Assembly (NCBI GenBank): GCA_036362985.1
Contig: JAYGXS010000003.1
Coordinates: 86,516,474 to 86,580,473 of the forward strand
Length of the DNA stretch: 64,000 nt
Reading direction: 5' to 3'
Origin: Ligula intestinalis
Lineage: Eukaryota; Platyhelminthes; Cestoda; Diphyllobothriidea; Diphyllobothriidae
The translations under genes and the position numbers were made by a program. Of the stretch, positions 1 to 13,600 are shown in pieces. The notes beneath the pieces are model-generated. The model had not been told where the DNA came from. It searched no databases and was given only the letters and a program-made list of their open reading frames with translations. Numbering within the stretch: position 1 is the stretch's first letter; every line of letters starts with the position of its first letter.

Positions 1-299
1 ATCGATTTTTCCAGCGATATCAGTTATCACTTGACCCAAATTATCCCGAACTGTTGCGTAAGCAGGTTAACATTTGCTAGCTGTTTTACACAAAAGTTAA
101 TAAAGCTGGCAGAAGTAACCCGATTTTCAAGCTGATTCCATGGAGCCAGCTGACAAGGTCCAATGATTCTGACGGTCGCATCTTGTTGATCGTGTAGTTT
201 GACGTCTGATATAACGGTAGATATCCGAGTTTGACAACCGAGCGATTCTAGCTTGTGCCGAGAGATGCAGGGCCGGTGTGGTGATCTAGTCCTTCCTCG

Positions 300-625
300 G
301 TGTAATCTATTGTTGCAAGCCCGAATTCATCGCACAATGTAGCGCGTCTGTCAAGTTTGGCAACTGAGTATTGGGCAAAGTTTGGTAATCGACGTTTTGT
401 GCAGGTTCGATGCAAACAGCGAATTGATCTCTGATCCGTGCAGGGATACTTTCGTTGAACGCTAAACGGGTTTTTGTATTTGACAGTGCCATAACGTTGA
501 GACGTTCAAACTGCGTTTCGACAATCGGAGCTTAAAGCGGACACAGACAAGTACATGATCTGATCCAAATTTTGCACTTCCAAACGATGGACTGTGAGAC
601 ACGAAGGTGGCCCACCTCAAGCGTA
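300..625 (-). mobile_element. RTE-like LINE relic, endonuclease C-terminus
   Basis: On the minus strand, reading down from about 620, the translation contains FGSDHVLVCVRFKLRLSKR. This fits the terminal S-D-H block of an AP-type LINE endonuclease followed by its basic tail. After a frameshift near 490 it continues for about 60 codons (ending near 307) with TKTRLAFNESIPARIRDQF, the kind of linker seen between endonuclease and RT in RTE elements. The upstream endonuclease and the RT are not recognisable, so this is a short, broken fragment. The family call is inference from motif memory. Confidence 0.4.
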
Positions 626-1064
626 CTTATATATAGACTATGTAGTTTAACGTGCAGCCATCGCTTGGACAACATGTTTGCAACTGCCGATGGAGGGTGT
701 GTTCGAAAGGAGTGTGTATAACGACGAGAAGATTATTGCATCAATCATTCTATGTTGTCGCAGTGATGGCCCAGTATATATTTTCTGATGTTGTGTCTCG
801 GTCTCATCGCTCGGGCCACTCCTGGCATTCCAGTATCCAGCGGCGAAGAGCTAGTCTGTAGGAGTCATTCTGACCACTGTTGCTGGAAGTGGTTCATTAA
901 GCTCAGTCCTAACTCATACAACCGCTTGAAATGGTAAGACAAAAACGGCAACCACACACATAACTGCATGGTGCCTTCGAAGCGGTCTGCAGAAATCCAC
1001 GCAAGGATAGGCGAGGCCAGTGAGATGCAATTTACTATGTTATCACTTATCCTCCATAGGATCG
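626..1064. other. No recognised feature
   Basis: No coding segment, repeat or RNA gene could be supported here on either strand. Confidence 0.5.
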
Positions 1065-1640
1065 AGGGCAAGCGCGTGTAAGTTCGCGCGTGTTCACCGA
1101 CTCTTGGCCCTGGGGGGTGTTCGCTGACCCTTGGCGAGGTCACTAAGGTACATCTTTTTAAATTATCATTTATCCCCCACTGGACCAACGGTGAGCATGC
1201 GTAAGTTGGGGGTGTTTGCTGACCCTTGGCGAGGTCACTGAGGTGTATCTTTTTATACTACCACTAACCCCCTCACTGGACCGACGGCGAGCACGTGTAA
1301 TTGGGGGGCAGGGGTGTTCGCTGACCCTTGGTGAGGTCACTGAGGTAAATCTACGGGACCTACGCCGAGCGCGCCTGTGTGTTGGGGGTGGTCTAAGCTG
1401 ACCATGGACTAGGGGGTGTTAAATAGTACGCGGTGGACGTAAAAGTGGATCGGGTGTCCGCAGAACCGGGGCAGGGCAACCGAGGCAATGATTAGGGGCA
1501 AGAGGCAAAGAGTGCGAGGTTAGGGACTAAAATTGGCGCGTGAACCAACCCCTGCATATACGTCCAGACATGTCTGATGAAAAATGGAATGCCTACTGAA
1601 AAGTAGGAACTGTTTTTTTTAGATGTAAATAAAATTCTTG
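1065..1640. repeat. Tandem repeat of about 100 bp (first of three loci)
   Basis: The phrase GTGTT[C/T]GCTGACCCTTGG recurs at about 1,117, 1,212 and 1,314, giving a period of roughly 95-102 bp. Each unit continues with a GAGGTCACT[G/A]AGGT block, a pyrimidine-rich stretch, and ACTGGACC[A/G]ACGG. Related diverged units lie at 10,320-10,640 and 19,420-19,880, and the sequence after the array (GTCCGCAGA, GGAA.TTGTTTTT) is also shared. This is a dispersed repeat rather than a gene. Confidence 0.7.
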
Positions 1641-1924
1641 GCAACACTAATCCTAATTGCCCTAAGTTTAAATCAAGGTTTACACTGAAAGAAATTATAT
1701 TCAGACAAAAATGGATCAAAAACACATTGTTTTCCACGATGCTCTGTCTAATTGCCTTTGATTCCCTCTCTGGTTGACCAGGATATTTCTCAAATTGAGC
1801 ATCCTTCCGAAAATGTTGGCTTAGCCTGCACACCCTACTAGCCTAAATTAGTCGCATCAGGGTTTGTGAGGAGTGATAAGACAGAGTAGTAAGGTAGTTA
1901 TAGGATTAGGAATTCTGCTTCAGT

Positions 1925-2345
1925 ATAGTTCAGTATATATAAGGGAGATAGGCAGAGCCTTTGAAAACCCTATTTACAGATAGATGCTGTCAGATCATGC
2001 ATGTCGTTCAAAGCCATGCATACAGTATACAAATCATTGTTGGCTACCAAAGGTATGACCAGCAGGTAAAGTACGATAAAGCCTTCTCTTAAATTCGTCG
2101 ACGCTTTCAGCAAGAACGAAATAAGGAAGTTTATTCCAGTCCTCAATGGGCGGGTGGGAGAAGAATTTGGCCCGTACTTCTAATTTGGCATGGTGTTTCT
2201 TCAGTTTATACGAATGACCGCGTAGATGTATCGTTCTGCGAATGCAAAGACGTCAGCCACCTGAAGAGCACAGTTTACTTTCCCTGACGAGTTTATACCC
2301 CATGATCATAGTTCTTCTGTATTGCCTTTAGAGATTGAGCACATA
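1925..2345 (-). mobile_element. 5'-truncated CR1-type LINE, family E copy 1
   Basis: The plus strand begins with a GTATATATAAGG-type tail and GGCAGAGCCTTTGAAAACCC, which matches the fragments at 34,829 (same orientation) and 44,635-44,990 (opposite orientation). Read on the minus strand, decayed codons for the C-terminal RT domain are visible (HAKLEVRAKFFSH-, -EDWNKLPYFV-like). The matching plus-strand copy at 44.7 kb reads AKLEVRAHFFSQRVIEEWNK. Only the last roughly 400 bp of the element is present. Confidence 0.65.
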
Positions 2346-4530
2346 AAACAAAGCGTCACTGAAACTTAGTAAGTAACACCACTATTCGCCTTGCAATATA
2401 TGCTGGTTGGTGCCAAGTTCACAAAGACAACAAGCAGCATGGGTACATCATGGAAGAGATCGGTGGTTACTTACGTACTACAATATACTCCCGATCAATA
2501 ACCGACACAATAACAGACTCGTGACTCAATGGTCAGAAAGTTTGCCTGCGACCGTAGAGACGTGATCTCGAATGTGGCAGAAAAATCATCGACTACACTG
2601 CAGTTGACTATTGCTAGCTGACAATGGCTAATAAGCCAGGAATAGCTATCCTAGCGCCCGTCAGTCTTTGTTGGTAATACCTAAAATATATACTTCTTTC
2701 TGGATGGTACCCACAGCAAAACTGTGAACATCCCTTCTCAGTACATGCGACATGCTCCTCCAACCTAACACTCCAATCATGGAATGTCCCGATTGCAGAC
2801 CAGAAACTTGAATAAATCTGAGCGTTCAAAAACAGGTCCGTCACAAACTGGTATAATATTATTATGCCGGATAAAACTTCCGAATGGAACCGCAGAGGAC
2901 AGCGTAGTTTCCGTCACCAAGATGGAGAACTGGTGTGATATCGATCTCAAAAAGACCACGTTGGAAAACATCATACGAAGACCTGCGCATTTCACTGCAA
3001 CCCAAACACGTAAAAGACAACCAGAATTATTATTCTTGTCAATCGCATTTTCCGCTTTTATACAGGCAGCCATTCTTGGGAAATGACACAGGAGCCGACA
3101 TACAAGCCTCCTACGAATACCCCCCCCCCCCCCCCTCCTACCGCAATTGACTGCTGCTGCTGCACTTGGTGGAAAGACGATTCGCCACCTCACAGTCCTC
3201 CACCTGCAAGCTCGCACGCCTTCACATCAAAATCAAATACTGCAGATGTAAGTTTGCCGCTAAAGTGATGGTGGAAAACAGAACCCCCCCAAGTCAGGTA
3301 AGCATGTTAAGGTTGGGCAGTGTGTATTGTAAAAAGGAACTTTCGAAGGGCTCGGTAGAAAAGGTGTAGCACACAGTCTCCTCAAGCATTTGCTGTGCTG
3401 TGCGCACGAATAAGCTGAAAGTCGAGACCTGTCTTTTGGTGCTTCAGCCAATTAGGAAAAGGCGCACAGTGAGTGGTCAATCCGCGCAATTTCTGCAGAT
3501 GACCAAACGTGTTTCCTTCAGACCTTGGGCCAGTTAGAAAATTGCAGTTTTTAAGCCAGAACAAAACGAATAAGTCGCCAAATACAGCGGATTTAATGTT
3601 TTCGTACAAAAATCAATGGCGCGAAAGATATTTGGAAAAGGGTGACAGCAATAATACTGCAAGATTAATTGCTTGGAAATAGTAATACGTAATGTAAACA
3701 CGTATCCATACATACACATATGGATACATATTTATGTAACACAGGATACACTGAACACAGTGGGAGCTAGACTACGAGGGATTCTCTTCTTTCTCTCGTT
3801 TTTCCACTAAAAAGAGAAAACAAAAAAATCAGAAAAACGGTAAAAAGTGACAAGCGCAATGCAAAGGTTCAAGCATCTTGCCCGATATAAACTTAATCGC
3901 ATCATTGCCACCCGTTAAAGAAGTATGGTTTAGTATAAAGCAAGCACAGACAGGCACAACGACGACTGCATTTTCCACAGATAAATTAGGGCTTCCGAGG
4001 TTATTGCAGGACCTGCAGCGCTGGACTTTAACTCCAAAAACAAGAACCTAAGAAAATTTGCAACATTGTGGCCCATAAAGCGTTAAAATGCATCTTCTTT
4101 TAAGATAGGAGTTGGGTTCAATGACGAGGAAATAGCTCAAGGGATCCAAGAAAAAGGAGCGTACTTCTGTTCAGTGTGGACATGCCTCGTCAGGTCTCCC
4201 TTTTGTTCATAAGAATAATGAAAAAAATATAGCTAGTGACGTCTTTCACATGTAAAACACATGAGAGAAAAGTAACACGATAAGTAAAATTGTCATTTTA
4301 CAAATAAGAGAAATATGAGAGCACCAGCCTATACCAATTATGAAAAAAGCATCAAAACTTTCCAGTCCTCATTAAAGCGCATGTAAGAAACAACACAAAA
4401 ATAACATGTACCTACTGCAGCGACTAACACGCCGGTCTGACTTTGATTCTATGGGTTACAGACAAACGGATGTTACGAATGAAAGGAAATACGCATTGAA
4501 ATGAATTTGCTCAATTCAGACAAGGCGCAC
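2346..4530. other. No recognised gene; poly-C tract at 3,120-3,135
   Basis: Overlapping open frames at 2.78-3.27 kb occur on both strands but have no family signature. One proline run is only a translation of a 16-C homopolymer at 3,120-3,135. The 3' terminal exon and poly(A) site of the minus-strand zinc-finger gene should lie in or beyond this stretch, but I could not identify them. Confidence 0.4.
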
Positions 4531-4617
4531 TTTTGTGGACATAATGGATATGTAGCTCCATGGTTGTCTTCGACGAAAATGCATCACCACAGATTTCACA
4601 TTGGAACTCGCACAATT
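4531..4617 (-). CDS. Zinc-finger exon 13 (last finger found)
   Basis: This 87-bp exon has a TTTTACAG acceptor and GTGCGC donor. The core reads [17 protein letters not shown] then IHYVH; helix positions S, T, T, L, with methionine at position 4. No open frame of 60 codons covers it, so it is easily missed. It has the same length and phase as the other twelve. Confidence 0.8.
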
Positions 4618-7600
4618 CTGTAAAATAAAAAAAATTAGTTCTTTCAAGATTTTACAAGCTGAGCACAGTCATAAACATCCCGATTTTACTGCCCTCCTAA
4701 AAGAACAACAGCTTTAGTTCGAAGGAGAGACACTTGAGCAAGTCTGGCTTGACACAGCAGGTACGTAACAATTTAAAGTGCGCAGGATGTGCATATGGGT
4801 CAACGCGATGATTTCCCAAAGACAGCACACTTTTGTTGCGTACGCTCAAGGTCACGCAAGGTTGACAATGTAAACAAGCACAGAGCAGGCAACAAGACGA
4901 GGGGAAGCGCGAAGAAGGAAACGAAAAAGAGGCGTACCTTTGTGCTCAGTGCTGAGGTGCTCATTTAGGGTTGCAGCCCGTGTGAAAGAATGGCAACAAA
5001 AATCACACGGGAACTTTCGCAGATCTGAACCAAAAGAAAACAGCAGAGTGGGAGGCTTCAATTTACCAAATGCTGGGTTCCTGTACTCCAGTGCTAGTTT
5101 CACGTTAATTATATGTCTATAGGAAGCACTGAAACCTCATGAATGCGCGCATTTTTGCTGAAGACTTTAAAGAGGATACGGATACCTGGAACCCTAAAAT
5201 TTAGAACAATTAGGTCCTCTTCAATTCGTCATTTTGTTGCATGTATAATTTTTTGCATTGATTTTTCAGCAATAAAAGTAGTAATAAATGGAGACAGCTC
5301 GTATGGTCGGCTAAACGGAACACTAGTGGCAGACACAGCGTTAGCGGGTACGGCTGCTCGTTTCACAGCAAAATACTGAAAAACAGAGAGGAAACACAGA
5401 GACGAGGGAAGAATGAAACAAGAAGAAGCGTACTTTCGTGCACATGGCGGATGTGCCTCTTCAGGGTTACCCTCCATTTGAAAGTCTTGTGACAAATATC
5501 GCAAGTGCAGTTTTCTTGACCTGAAACGAAAAACGACAAAACTGTCTTTAGAGATTCTTTTATCTTCTGAATTATAGCAACAAACTATTGTTATGCTTCC
5601 AGTAACCCTACCTTCCCTTTTTGCGTTAAATTTCGTCTCTTTTAGGTAGAATTTCTCTTTTTAGTTAATTTCCGCCAATATAAGGCTGAATTTCCCTCAA
5701 TTTGCATTAGCATCCTCAGCACTTTATGTTGATTAATTTAATTCAATTAAGCACATTGAAACAAATATAAGCTTCTTCAATTGACGATTTTCTGACCACT
5801 TCTAGCACGAATAAACATGCACTTACTCTCAGTAAGCAAGAATTAAATGTTGGAGCACAAAATACGTTAGTTGAGCAGGGAGAATATATTGAAGAGGCCT
5901 TAGAAAACAGCCTTAACTAAACAAAACTACAGAGTAAGGGGCTTCAACGTACTAGAGGCTGGGTTTGTGTGCTCCAAGACTTTTGTTATTTAACTCGCGC
6001 TCAACCCGTTTGCTGAAAAACTTGTGCAGTAACAAAAATAGAACTGACCGAGCTGTGACATGAAAAACCGGGAACTATTGGTTGCTCACAAACCAATCTG
6101 GGCGCTCGACCGACCCAAAGTTTTATCAAGGAAATACCATGCTATAAAGATAAGCAAACTCTACAACATGTTGTGCCCTCAGTTAGACAGGAGACGTTCT
6201 GTAACTTCCAAAGTATAGCGGGTACCGTAGCATAGTACGGTTGCAATTCTATAGTTAGCCTGAAGACGGTAAATAACAGGAACTTGTGAGATAAAGACAT
6301 TGTAAAAACTGATGATATATCGTCCCCAAATTGCTACTCTGTTACGACCTACATGCACGGTAGATCTTCATCTAGTATTAAAATACACCTTTGCTTTCAC
6401 CATTCAGCTTACTACCAAATCCTCATATAAATTACAACTTCATATTAGGCTAAAATGTCCTACATGCACAAGACCGCACTTTAGCTTGCCAATTTTTGGC
6501 ATTAGCAAGTATCCTTACTATAATTAGCAGTCCTGGTATAGGCACGGCACTTTTAGCAGTAGTATGCAGACCTCGCGGTACAAATAACTCAGTGGCAGTA
6601 CGAATGTAGTAGAAGTAGTGGAAGAAATTGTTCATAGAAATTGTAGCTGCCTGCAACTTTATTACTATGTTTAGACACAATTATACCTCTTAGTTTACGC
6701 AGTCGGGTTACTTAGCTTGGATTGGCTTAGCTTTAATAATTTTGTCTAGTCTAAACTTCTAGCATATTGCAGTCACAGCGACACTATTGTCATCTGGCAC
6801 CGCACTTGTAGCGCACCTATTTAGAAAAATGATGATCTGACCACTACAATGGTGGCGTCAGTGCTAGCACCCGTACTACTACACTCTCCGTTAAGATTGT
6901 GAGGATACGATCCCAGTGCTGACTTTAATCAGTGTCCCTTTCGAAATAATAATACAGGCAGAAATAGTATCTGCACCCCTAGTTACTAGCATTAGAAATG
7001 TCTGCAGCAGTAGCAGTCTTGGTTTACAGAACTCTGGCCTAAGGTGGTATTTACTCGGAATAGCTTTAACCCCCATTCACACTCCCTGCTGGGATCAAGG
7101 GGTTATGAGTTGACGGTCCGTTAAGTCCAAGCAACATAAAGATGCTGTGGTGGGCCCAAAATGATAGACTTTTTCTAGACCTGAAATATTCTAACTTCGA
7201 AAGCTTTAATGCCTATATTGCACCGGTACTATTTTCCATTTTTCATATTATTTTATCTTCGTAGATAGGTTTTGTTAAACTTAGAACAAACTACCTATCT
7301 TGCACACTATTGACTAAGCGACAAAATTAAACAAAGCCACTCACGAAGAGCTGTGGCTACGAGTAAGACAGTCACCAGTCAGGTTCTAAGGTCGCGCATG
7401 ACGATGACCACGAAAGGACGCATGCACGTGCGCGCGTCAATAAGGGCGCGACTTGTTATCCTGTGGACATTGCACGCAAAGGGGCCAACAGGGAACAGAG
7501 GCTGTCGTTCCTTAAATACGACACTGCGAACAGAAGACGCACCCTCTTGCCGAGACGCGCTACCGACCACCTGACATTTTGCTGCCAGGACACGGAACTC

Positions 7601-10600
7601 TGTTGACCTAGACGAGGGGCTACAGAGGAGACTGACGGCACATTACACATTGCTGACAGACACAGAAGACTAAGCTGCCGGACACGCAGAAGATAATGGT
7701 TATGTACGAGCAGAAATAGTGACAGTAAAATATTATTTGCCATCCTGTTCTGCCTTCTCTTCCTAAAACATAACTGGGGGATATAACCAGTGTTGACACA
7801 GGAATATACAAGGTTTTCACAATACAATAGGTAAGAACTTGTAAAATATAAATATCAAGACACGGCTTGTATGATCGCCTAACCAGGACATAGCAACAGG
7901 CACCGACTGTAGCATGGCGACAAATCCAGAGAAATCAGGTTTAGGACGAAGGTGACCATAATCCTTAAGTGTAGGGTTATGCTCAAGGTTAGAATTAAGC
8001 TAAGGGTTGGAATCAGGATTATGCCAACGGTTAAGTTTTGCCTTTTTGCTAAAGTTAGGGCTTAGTGTAAAAAGTACGCTTGAGAGTCAATACACACAAA
8101 TAGTAACTGTTTCGGAAAATAATCGCAGTCACTTATATTTTAGTGGGCGGGACATTCTTGTGTCCTGTGTAGGCAGCCATACAAGCAATCCTTGTCCATC
8201 TAAAACCCGTGAATTCACGAAATTTCCGGGGTTCTATGAGTGTAACGTGTGTCGAACGCGCGATGTTGCAGTAAATTTAAAAGACAACCTGCAGTGTTTC
8301 TAGAGAAAACAGCTGACCCCAATCACAATATAATAAAGCTAGCAGGGACTTGAAAACATGACGACACCAGCTCTTACAACCACCGGTTAGGCCTCAGGAA
8401 TTGCGAACAGCCCCCAGTTAATGCATTTAGCAAGCACTCCAAAGTTACATGCAACAAAATCAGTGACTAATACATCGGTTTGACTTTGCTTGTAAAAATA
8501 AAACTGCTGAGTGGTAGACCGAGATGTGGAAGGCATAAATCATTAAGACGCCATCAAATTTACTGGAATGAAACAAAACTCGCATAAAAGTTAATCTGTT
8601 CAAGTCAGAAGAGGCGAACTTTTGTGGATATTATCAATATGCTTCTCCATGGACCACTTTCGGGAAAATCCGGCGCCACAGATGTCACAAGTGGACTCGC
8701 GTACCTCTGTGAAAAGAATCAAGAGAAAAGGATTTATGCTTTTGGGGCGGCTGAGTTAAAATGTCCATCTAAAGCCCTTCTCTCGAAAAAATAACAAAGA
8801 TTTCACTACGAAGGAAAGGCACATGACCAGCTCACGCCTGGAACAGCAAGTACGTGGGTACTCAACTAAGCATGCATTGAAATGAATCTGCTCAAGTCAG
8901 AAAAGGTGGACTTTTGTGGACACTATCAAAATGCTCCTTCACGTTCGCCTTCCGCGGAAATCCAGCGCCACAAATCTCACACTTAAATTCGCGTACTTCT
9001 GCGAAATGAAAAGAAACCAAAACCAAATTAATTCGTTTAAGGTTTCGCAGACTGTACAGAATCGTAAAAATGTCGCCTTTACTGCCCTCTTAAAGTAACA
9101 AAAGCTTTAATCCGGAGAAAACACGCCTGACTGAGTCTGACTTGACACAGAAAGTACTTAACAAATTAAAGCGTGCAGGATCTGCATGCGGTTTAATTTA
9201 GTTGAACCAATTGTGAAAAATTCACGGCCTCGGTGGGGGTTGAACCCACAGAGCAGGGAATGCTCTACCATTGGGCCAGGCGACTCACCGTGAGCCGTGA
9301 ATGTAATCACAATTGGATCGATTTTGCCCGCCCAACTTACTACTCGGATGGAATTTAACATTACGGTAGAGCAACCTGACTGCCCTGGCCACCGATTTTC
9401 ACAATCGGATCAAATAAATTAAGCAAACCAGTTAGCCCTCACCCCCTTAAATCAAGGTTTATAACGATGGTTTCTCAAAGACAGCACCTTTTTGCCCCGT
9501 ACGTTCAAAGCCACGCAAGGCTGACAAATGTAAACAAACATACAGCAGGCAAAAACACGAGGGGAAGCTCACAGTAGCGAACAAAAAAGAGGCCTACTTT
9601 CGTGTACACCGCTGATGTGGTCCTTCAGGGCGCTCGCCTGTTTGAAAGTAGACCCACAAACATCACACGGGAAGTTTCGCAGATCTGAAACAATAAACAG
9701 AGTAAGGATAAGACACGCAAGGGTGACAAAGGTAAACAAAGATACAGCAGGCAAAAAGACGAGGGGAAGCCCGCAGAAGCGAACAAAAAGAGGCCTACTT
9801 TCGTGTACAGTGCTGACGTGCGTCTTTAAGCTGGCCGCCCGTGTGAAAGAATGGTCACAAACATCACATGGGAATCTTCGCCGAGCTGAAACAAAAAACA
9901 GAGTAAGGGTAAGGGACCTCAATTTACCAGACAGAGTTTGCTTACTGCAAGGCTCCTTTTACGTTAATTGTAAGTCTACAAGAAACGCTGCGGCCTCACG
10001 AATTCGCGTATTTTTTGGCTTAGGATTATATAGAGGATACGACTACTTCGAAACTTAACACAGGTGCTAGAGCCAAAAAAGACGAAGGGCAAGCTCGAGC
10101 AATGAAAAAAGAGGCCTAATTTCGTGCACATTGCGTGCGTGCCTCTTTAAGTTTATGACGAAGGTGAGCATTATGGGTTAGGCTTATGTTCAAGGTAAGA
10201 ATTAAGGTCAAAGTTGGAATCAAAATTAAGCGAGAAGGATTGGTGAGGCTAAAAAAATATATTTTAGGTTTATGATGAAAAACTACTTCCTTCTGTTCCG
10301 TAGGCATAATTTTAACATTCATTAAATATTAGTAGTAACCCTCACTAGACCAACAGTGAGCGCGTGCAAGCTGTGGGGTGTTCGCTGACTTAGGGCGAAA
10401 GTGAGCGCCTGCAAGATTGCGGGTGGTAGGTGACCTCGGGTGAGGTCACTGAGGCGCATTTTAATATGACTACTAACCCCAAATAGAACAACGATGAGCG
10501 CGCGTAAGTCGGGGCGAGTGTCCGCAAACTTTGGGCAAGGTCGAACACATTCCGCAGCGGAAGAAAACGGAAAATACGTCTACTGAACAGAAGGAAGTTG

Positions 10601-13600
10601 TTTTTCATTATGTAAAAGGGTTAATTTTTGTGTTTCTACTAATGGTATGGTTCAGGTTATCGTAGGATTAAAGTATAGGTCAGTTTCAGCATAAGCACGT
10701 ACTCCTTGTAGCAGCATCATACTCCAAATCGAGTAGAAACGATAACAGTCTAATGGATAGAATTGAGAGGGCGGAAATCCAGCCAACCTCTGCTTAGGGC
10801 CCGAAACATGTACTCACGCGGTATAGTTGAAACCAAGATTCACAGCCCTAGCATGGCTAAATCAGCGTCACCTCCGACAAATGTTAGCACCAGTGCTAGC
10901 CCAAACAATACTGCACTTCCTGTTGAGATGGATGGGATATAAGCCAGGGCTGACTTTAATCAGCATCGCTTCTGATTTACAATATAGTCAGTAATAGTAT
11001 CAGCAAAGACTATCTATCAGTTGTACCACAGTAAGGAATATTAGGAATAGCAGTAGTTGTAGTAGCAATACGAGACATGGCTTCGTAGTCTGGCTAGACA
11101 CCTACTATAGGTGAGTGAGGGCAGACAGAGCAGTAGTACCCACGCAAAGTCTACTGTCGCTAACGGCTAAGTTAGGCGGTGTTTCAGGCTGAATTGGAAA
11201 AAGCGGCACAAAGTAGACTTCATCGAAATCGATGGTCATACTACACACGCTCCTGATACTGTTTTGTCACACTACTGTCATTTAGGTTTGTTCTTGTAAT
11301 GTCCTCTCACCTTACTTTTAATGGTACTTGCACCCTCCCACTATCAGGCAAATAGAAATAAACTGTCGCTACCAGTACTATCAGTATAAAGACATAGCAG
11401 TAGAAGCAGGAGTCATAGCAATAACAATGTGAAGCTAATTAAGAACCTTACCTGCAGGTTAAAATGTCATACATGTATGAACAGGCCGCATTGTAGCTTA
11501 CCACCTACTAGTCTTATCACGTATGGTTACTAGAATTAGCACTTCTAGAATAGGCAAAACACTTCCAACACTAGGATACTGGAGATCAAGGGAACACGGC
11601 CTCAGACCTGACTCAAATCAATGGTACGTCTAAAAAAATATTAGCAGCACCAAATTCACCCCTAGAAACAGCAGCATAAAAAGCAGTTGCAGCAGCACAA
11701 ATATGAGCCTAGGGCGCCTGGAATTTCTGCACACCTACTCTGGGTGACTGAGGGTAAACAGCGCAGTAGTACCAGCGCAAAGGCTACTGTAGCACCTGCG
11801 ATATTTATTAATAGTGCTCCGATAAAGAGCGATCGACAGTCAATCTAAACAAGGAGGACTACGTCAACAAAGTGACCCTTTTAGGCAAAAGGACTGCCTA
11901 CGTACCCCGGGATGTTCCCAAGCAGGACGCCTTCACGTTGGTGGAACCGACTGTACTCATCTACGGATGGACTCCTCTCCGGATGGACCTATCTCCGGAT
12001 GGACTACAGCAAAGAGCTGCACTTCCCTTACCCCCCCCCTCCTCTGCCATACCAAAATTTGCCAGCATATATGTTTCTATCTCTATATCGTTTTTTCGAG
12101 AATGGATCTTCCTCATCCGGCGAGGTTGATCCGAACCCTTCTTCTTATTGACGGTGTCGATCCCAATCCGGGACCTGCTCAAGGATCCATCAGATGGTTC
12201 TGTTCCACCTGCGAAAAGCAGATTCTCCCAAACCAAGCCTGTGTGTGCCTTGCAATAACTGGCAACACTTCCGCGCAAGAGGTACTAATTACTCGGATCT
12301 CGCTTCCATCCACCAATACAGCGGCTCATCATATAGGTGCATAACCTGACGTCATCCACGAAATGGGCCTGCTCACACTCCTGTACCCTCACTGCCACCA
12401 CCACCTATGCCGCGGTCTGCCACGACCCAGGCTGCCTCACAACAACCCTCAGTACCGCCGCTGCTTATGTCACTGACCATCCGAGACGCCTTACCACTTT
12501 CTGACCTCAAAATACTGCAGCTGAACTGTAATGGCCTTTCTGGGAAAACAGATGAGATCATCAAACTCCTCCATGATCATGACATCAAGATAGCGGCTCT
12601 CCAGGAGTCAAAGCTGTCAGCGAAGTCGAAGTTCCCACGTTTCCAGGGCTTTGCCGTCATTCGAAGAGACAGATCTCGGAACGCCGGTGGTGGACTGGTC
12701 ACCTTGGATCAGAAAAGCATCAAATAACAGGAGTTGACCTCTGCAGCAACATCCGCGGACTTGCCGCTGGAAGAACTCAAGGTACAAGTTACTATTGGAC
12801 CGTCCAGGCTGACTGTCCATAACGTATACATTCCTCCACAAAGCAGTTGTGATGCCAACTTCAGACCATCAATAGTCCACATGCTAACGAGTGATTCGAA
12901 ACTCATCTTGGGCGACTTCAATGCCCACGATGACTTATGGTTCTCTAACCTTTCCTGTACTAGAGGTGCTTCACTAGCTGAGGAGATCAACAACACCNNN
13001 NNNNNNNTAAGCTAGTACAACAAAAACGTACCCCGGGAAGCTGACGCGATGAAGACGCTAATAAACAGCATCAACAAGAGTCTGACGAACCTTCGGAAGT
13101 CAAAAACCATAGCAGAGTTTGACTGGCAAAAGATAAAACTGAAGGATGCAGCGCTCCCAAGGTTCTATGGCCTCCCCAAAGTCCACAAACCAGGAATCCC
13201 CCTACGACCGATGGTTTCCCTCAGAAGCACCCCAACATTTGGTCTAGCCAAGTGGTTGTTTCAACGTCTCAAATTTCTAACCTAGGGCTCTGCAACGACC
13301 GTCAGCTCAGCTGAACAATTCATACAAAAGCTACAGGGTATTCAATTAACACCTGACGAAGTGATGGTATCTTTCGATGTGACCTCACTTTTCCACTCAA
13401 TACCGCAACATCTTGCGGTTGAAACCATCCAAACTCTATCAGAAGAGATGTACATCGAGACGGACTCGACGCTCAAGAAAAGGCATCTCATTGGACTCCT
13501 GAAACACGGTTTGAGCACATTTTTCACCTTCAATGGAATGGTGTATAAACAAGTAAAAAGTAAACCAATGGGGTCGCCATTATCTGGCCTGATTGCCGAA

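Larger units (their letters stand above)
9040..10060. repeat. Duplicated exon-plus-intron block, copy 2
   Basis: This is homologous to 4,640-5,210 and 17,840-18,520. It carries a SINE insertion at about 9,188-9,460 and two finger exons. Confidence 0.7.
10100..11850. repeat. Large duplicated block, copy 1
   Basis: This is homologous across its length to 19,150-21,660: broken finger relic, roughly 100-bp repeat units, GAGAGGGCGGAAA phrase, TGTCATACATGTATGAACAG phrase. The second copy has gained a 564-bp MITE. At 11,060-11,061 this copy keeps the unoccupied TA site. Confidence 0.75.

Noticed and set aside
1566..1620. CTGATGA followed by GAAA, resembling a hammerhead ribozyme core
   Set aside because: The bases between do not form stem II and no stems I or III could be drawn. 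Other CTGATGA/TCATCAG hits (6,312; 47,956; 49,857; 58,087) also fail to fold or are codons of LINE proteins.
2784..3268. Overlapping open frames on both strands around a proline-rich stretch
   Set aside because: The proline run is just the poly-C tract, the frames overlap antisense, and no domain or splice context supports them.
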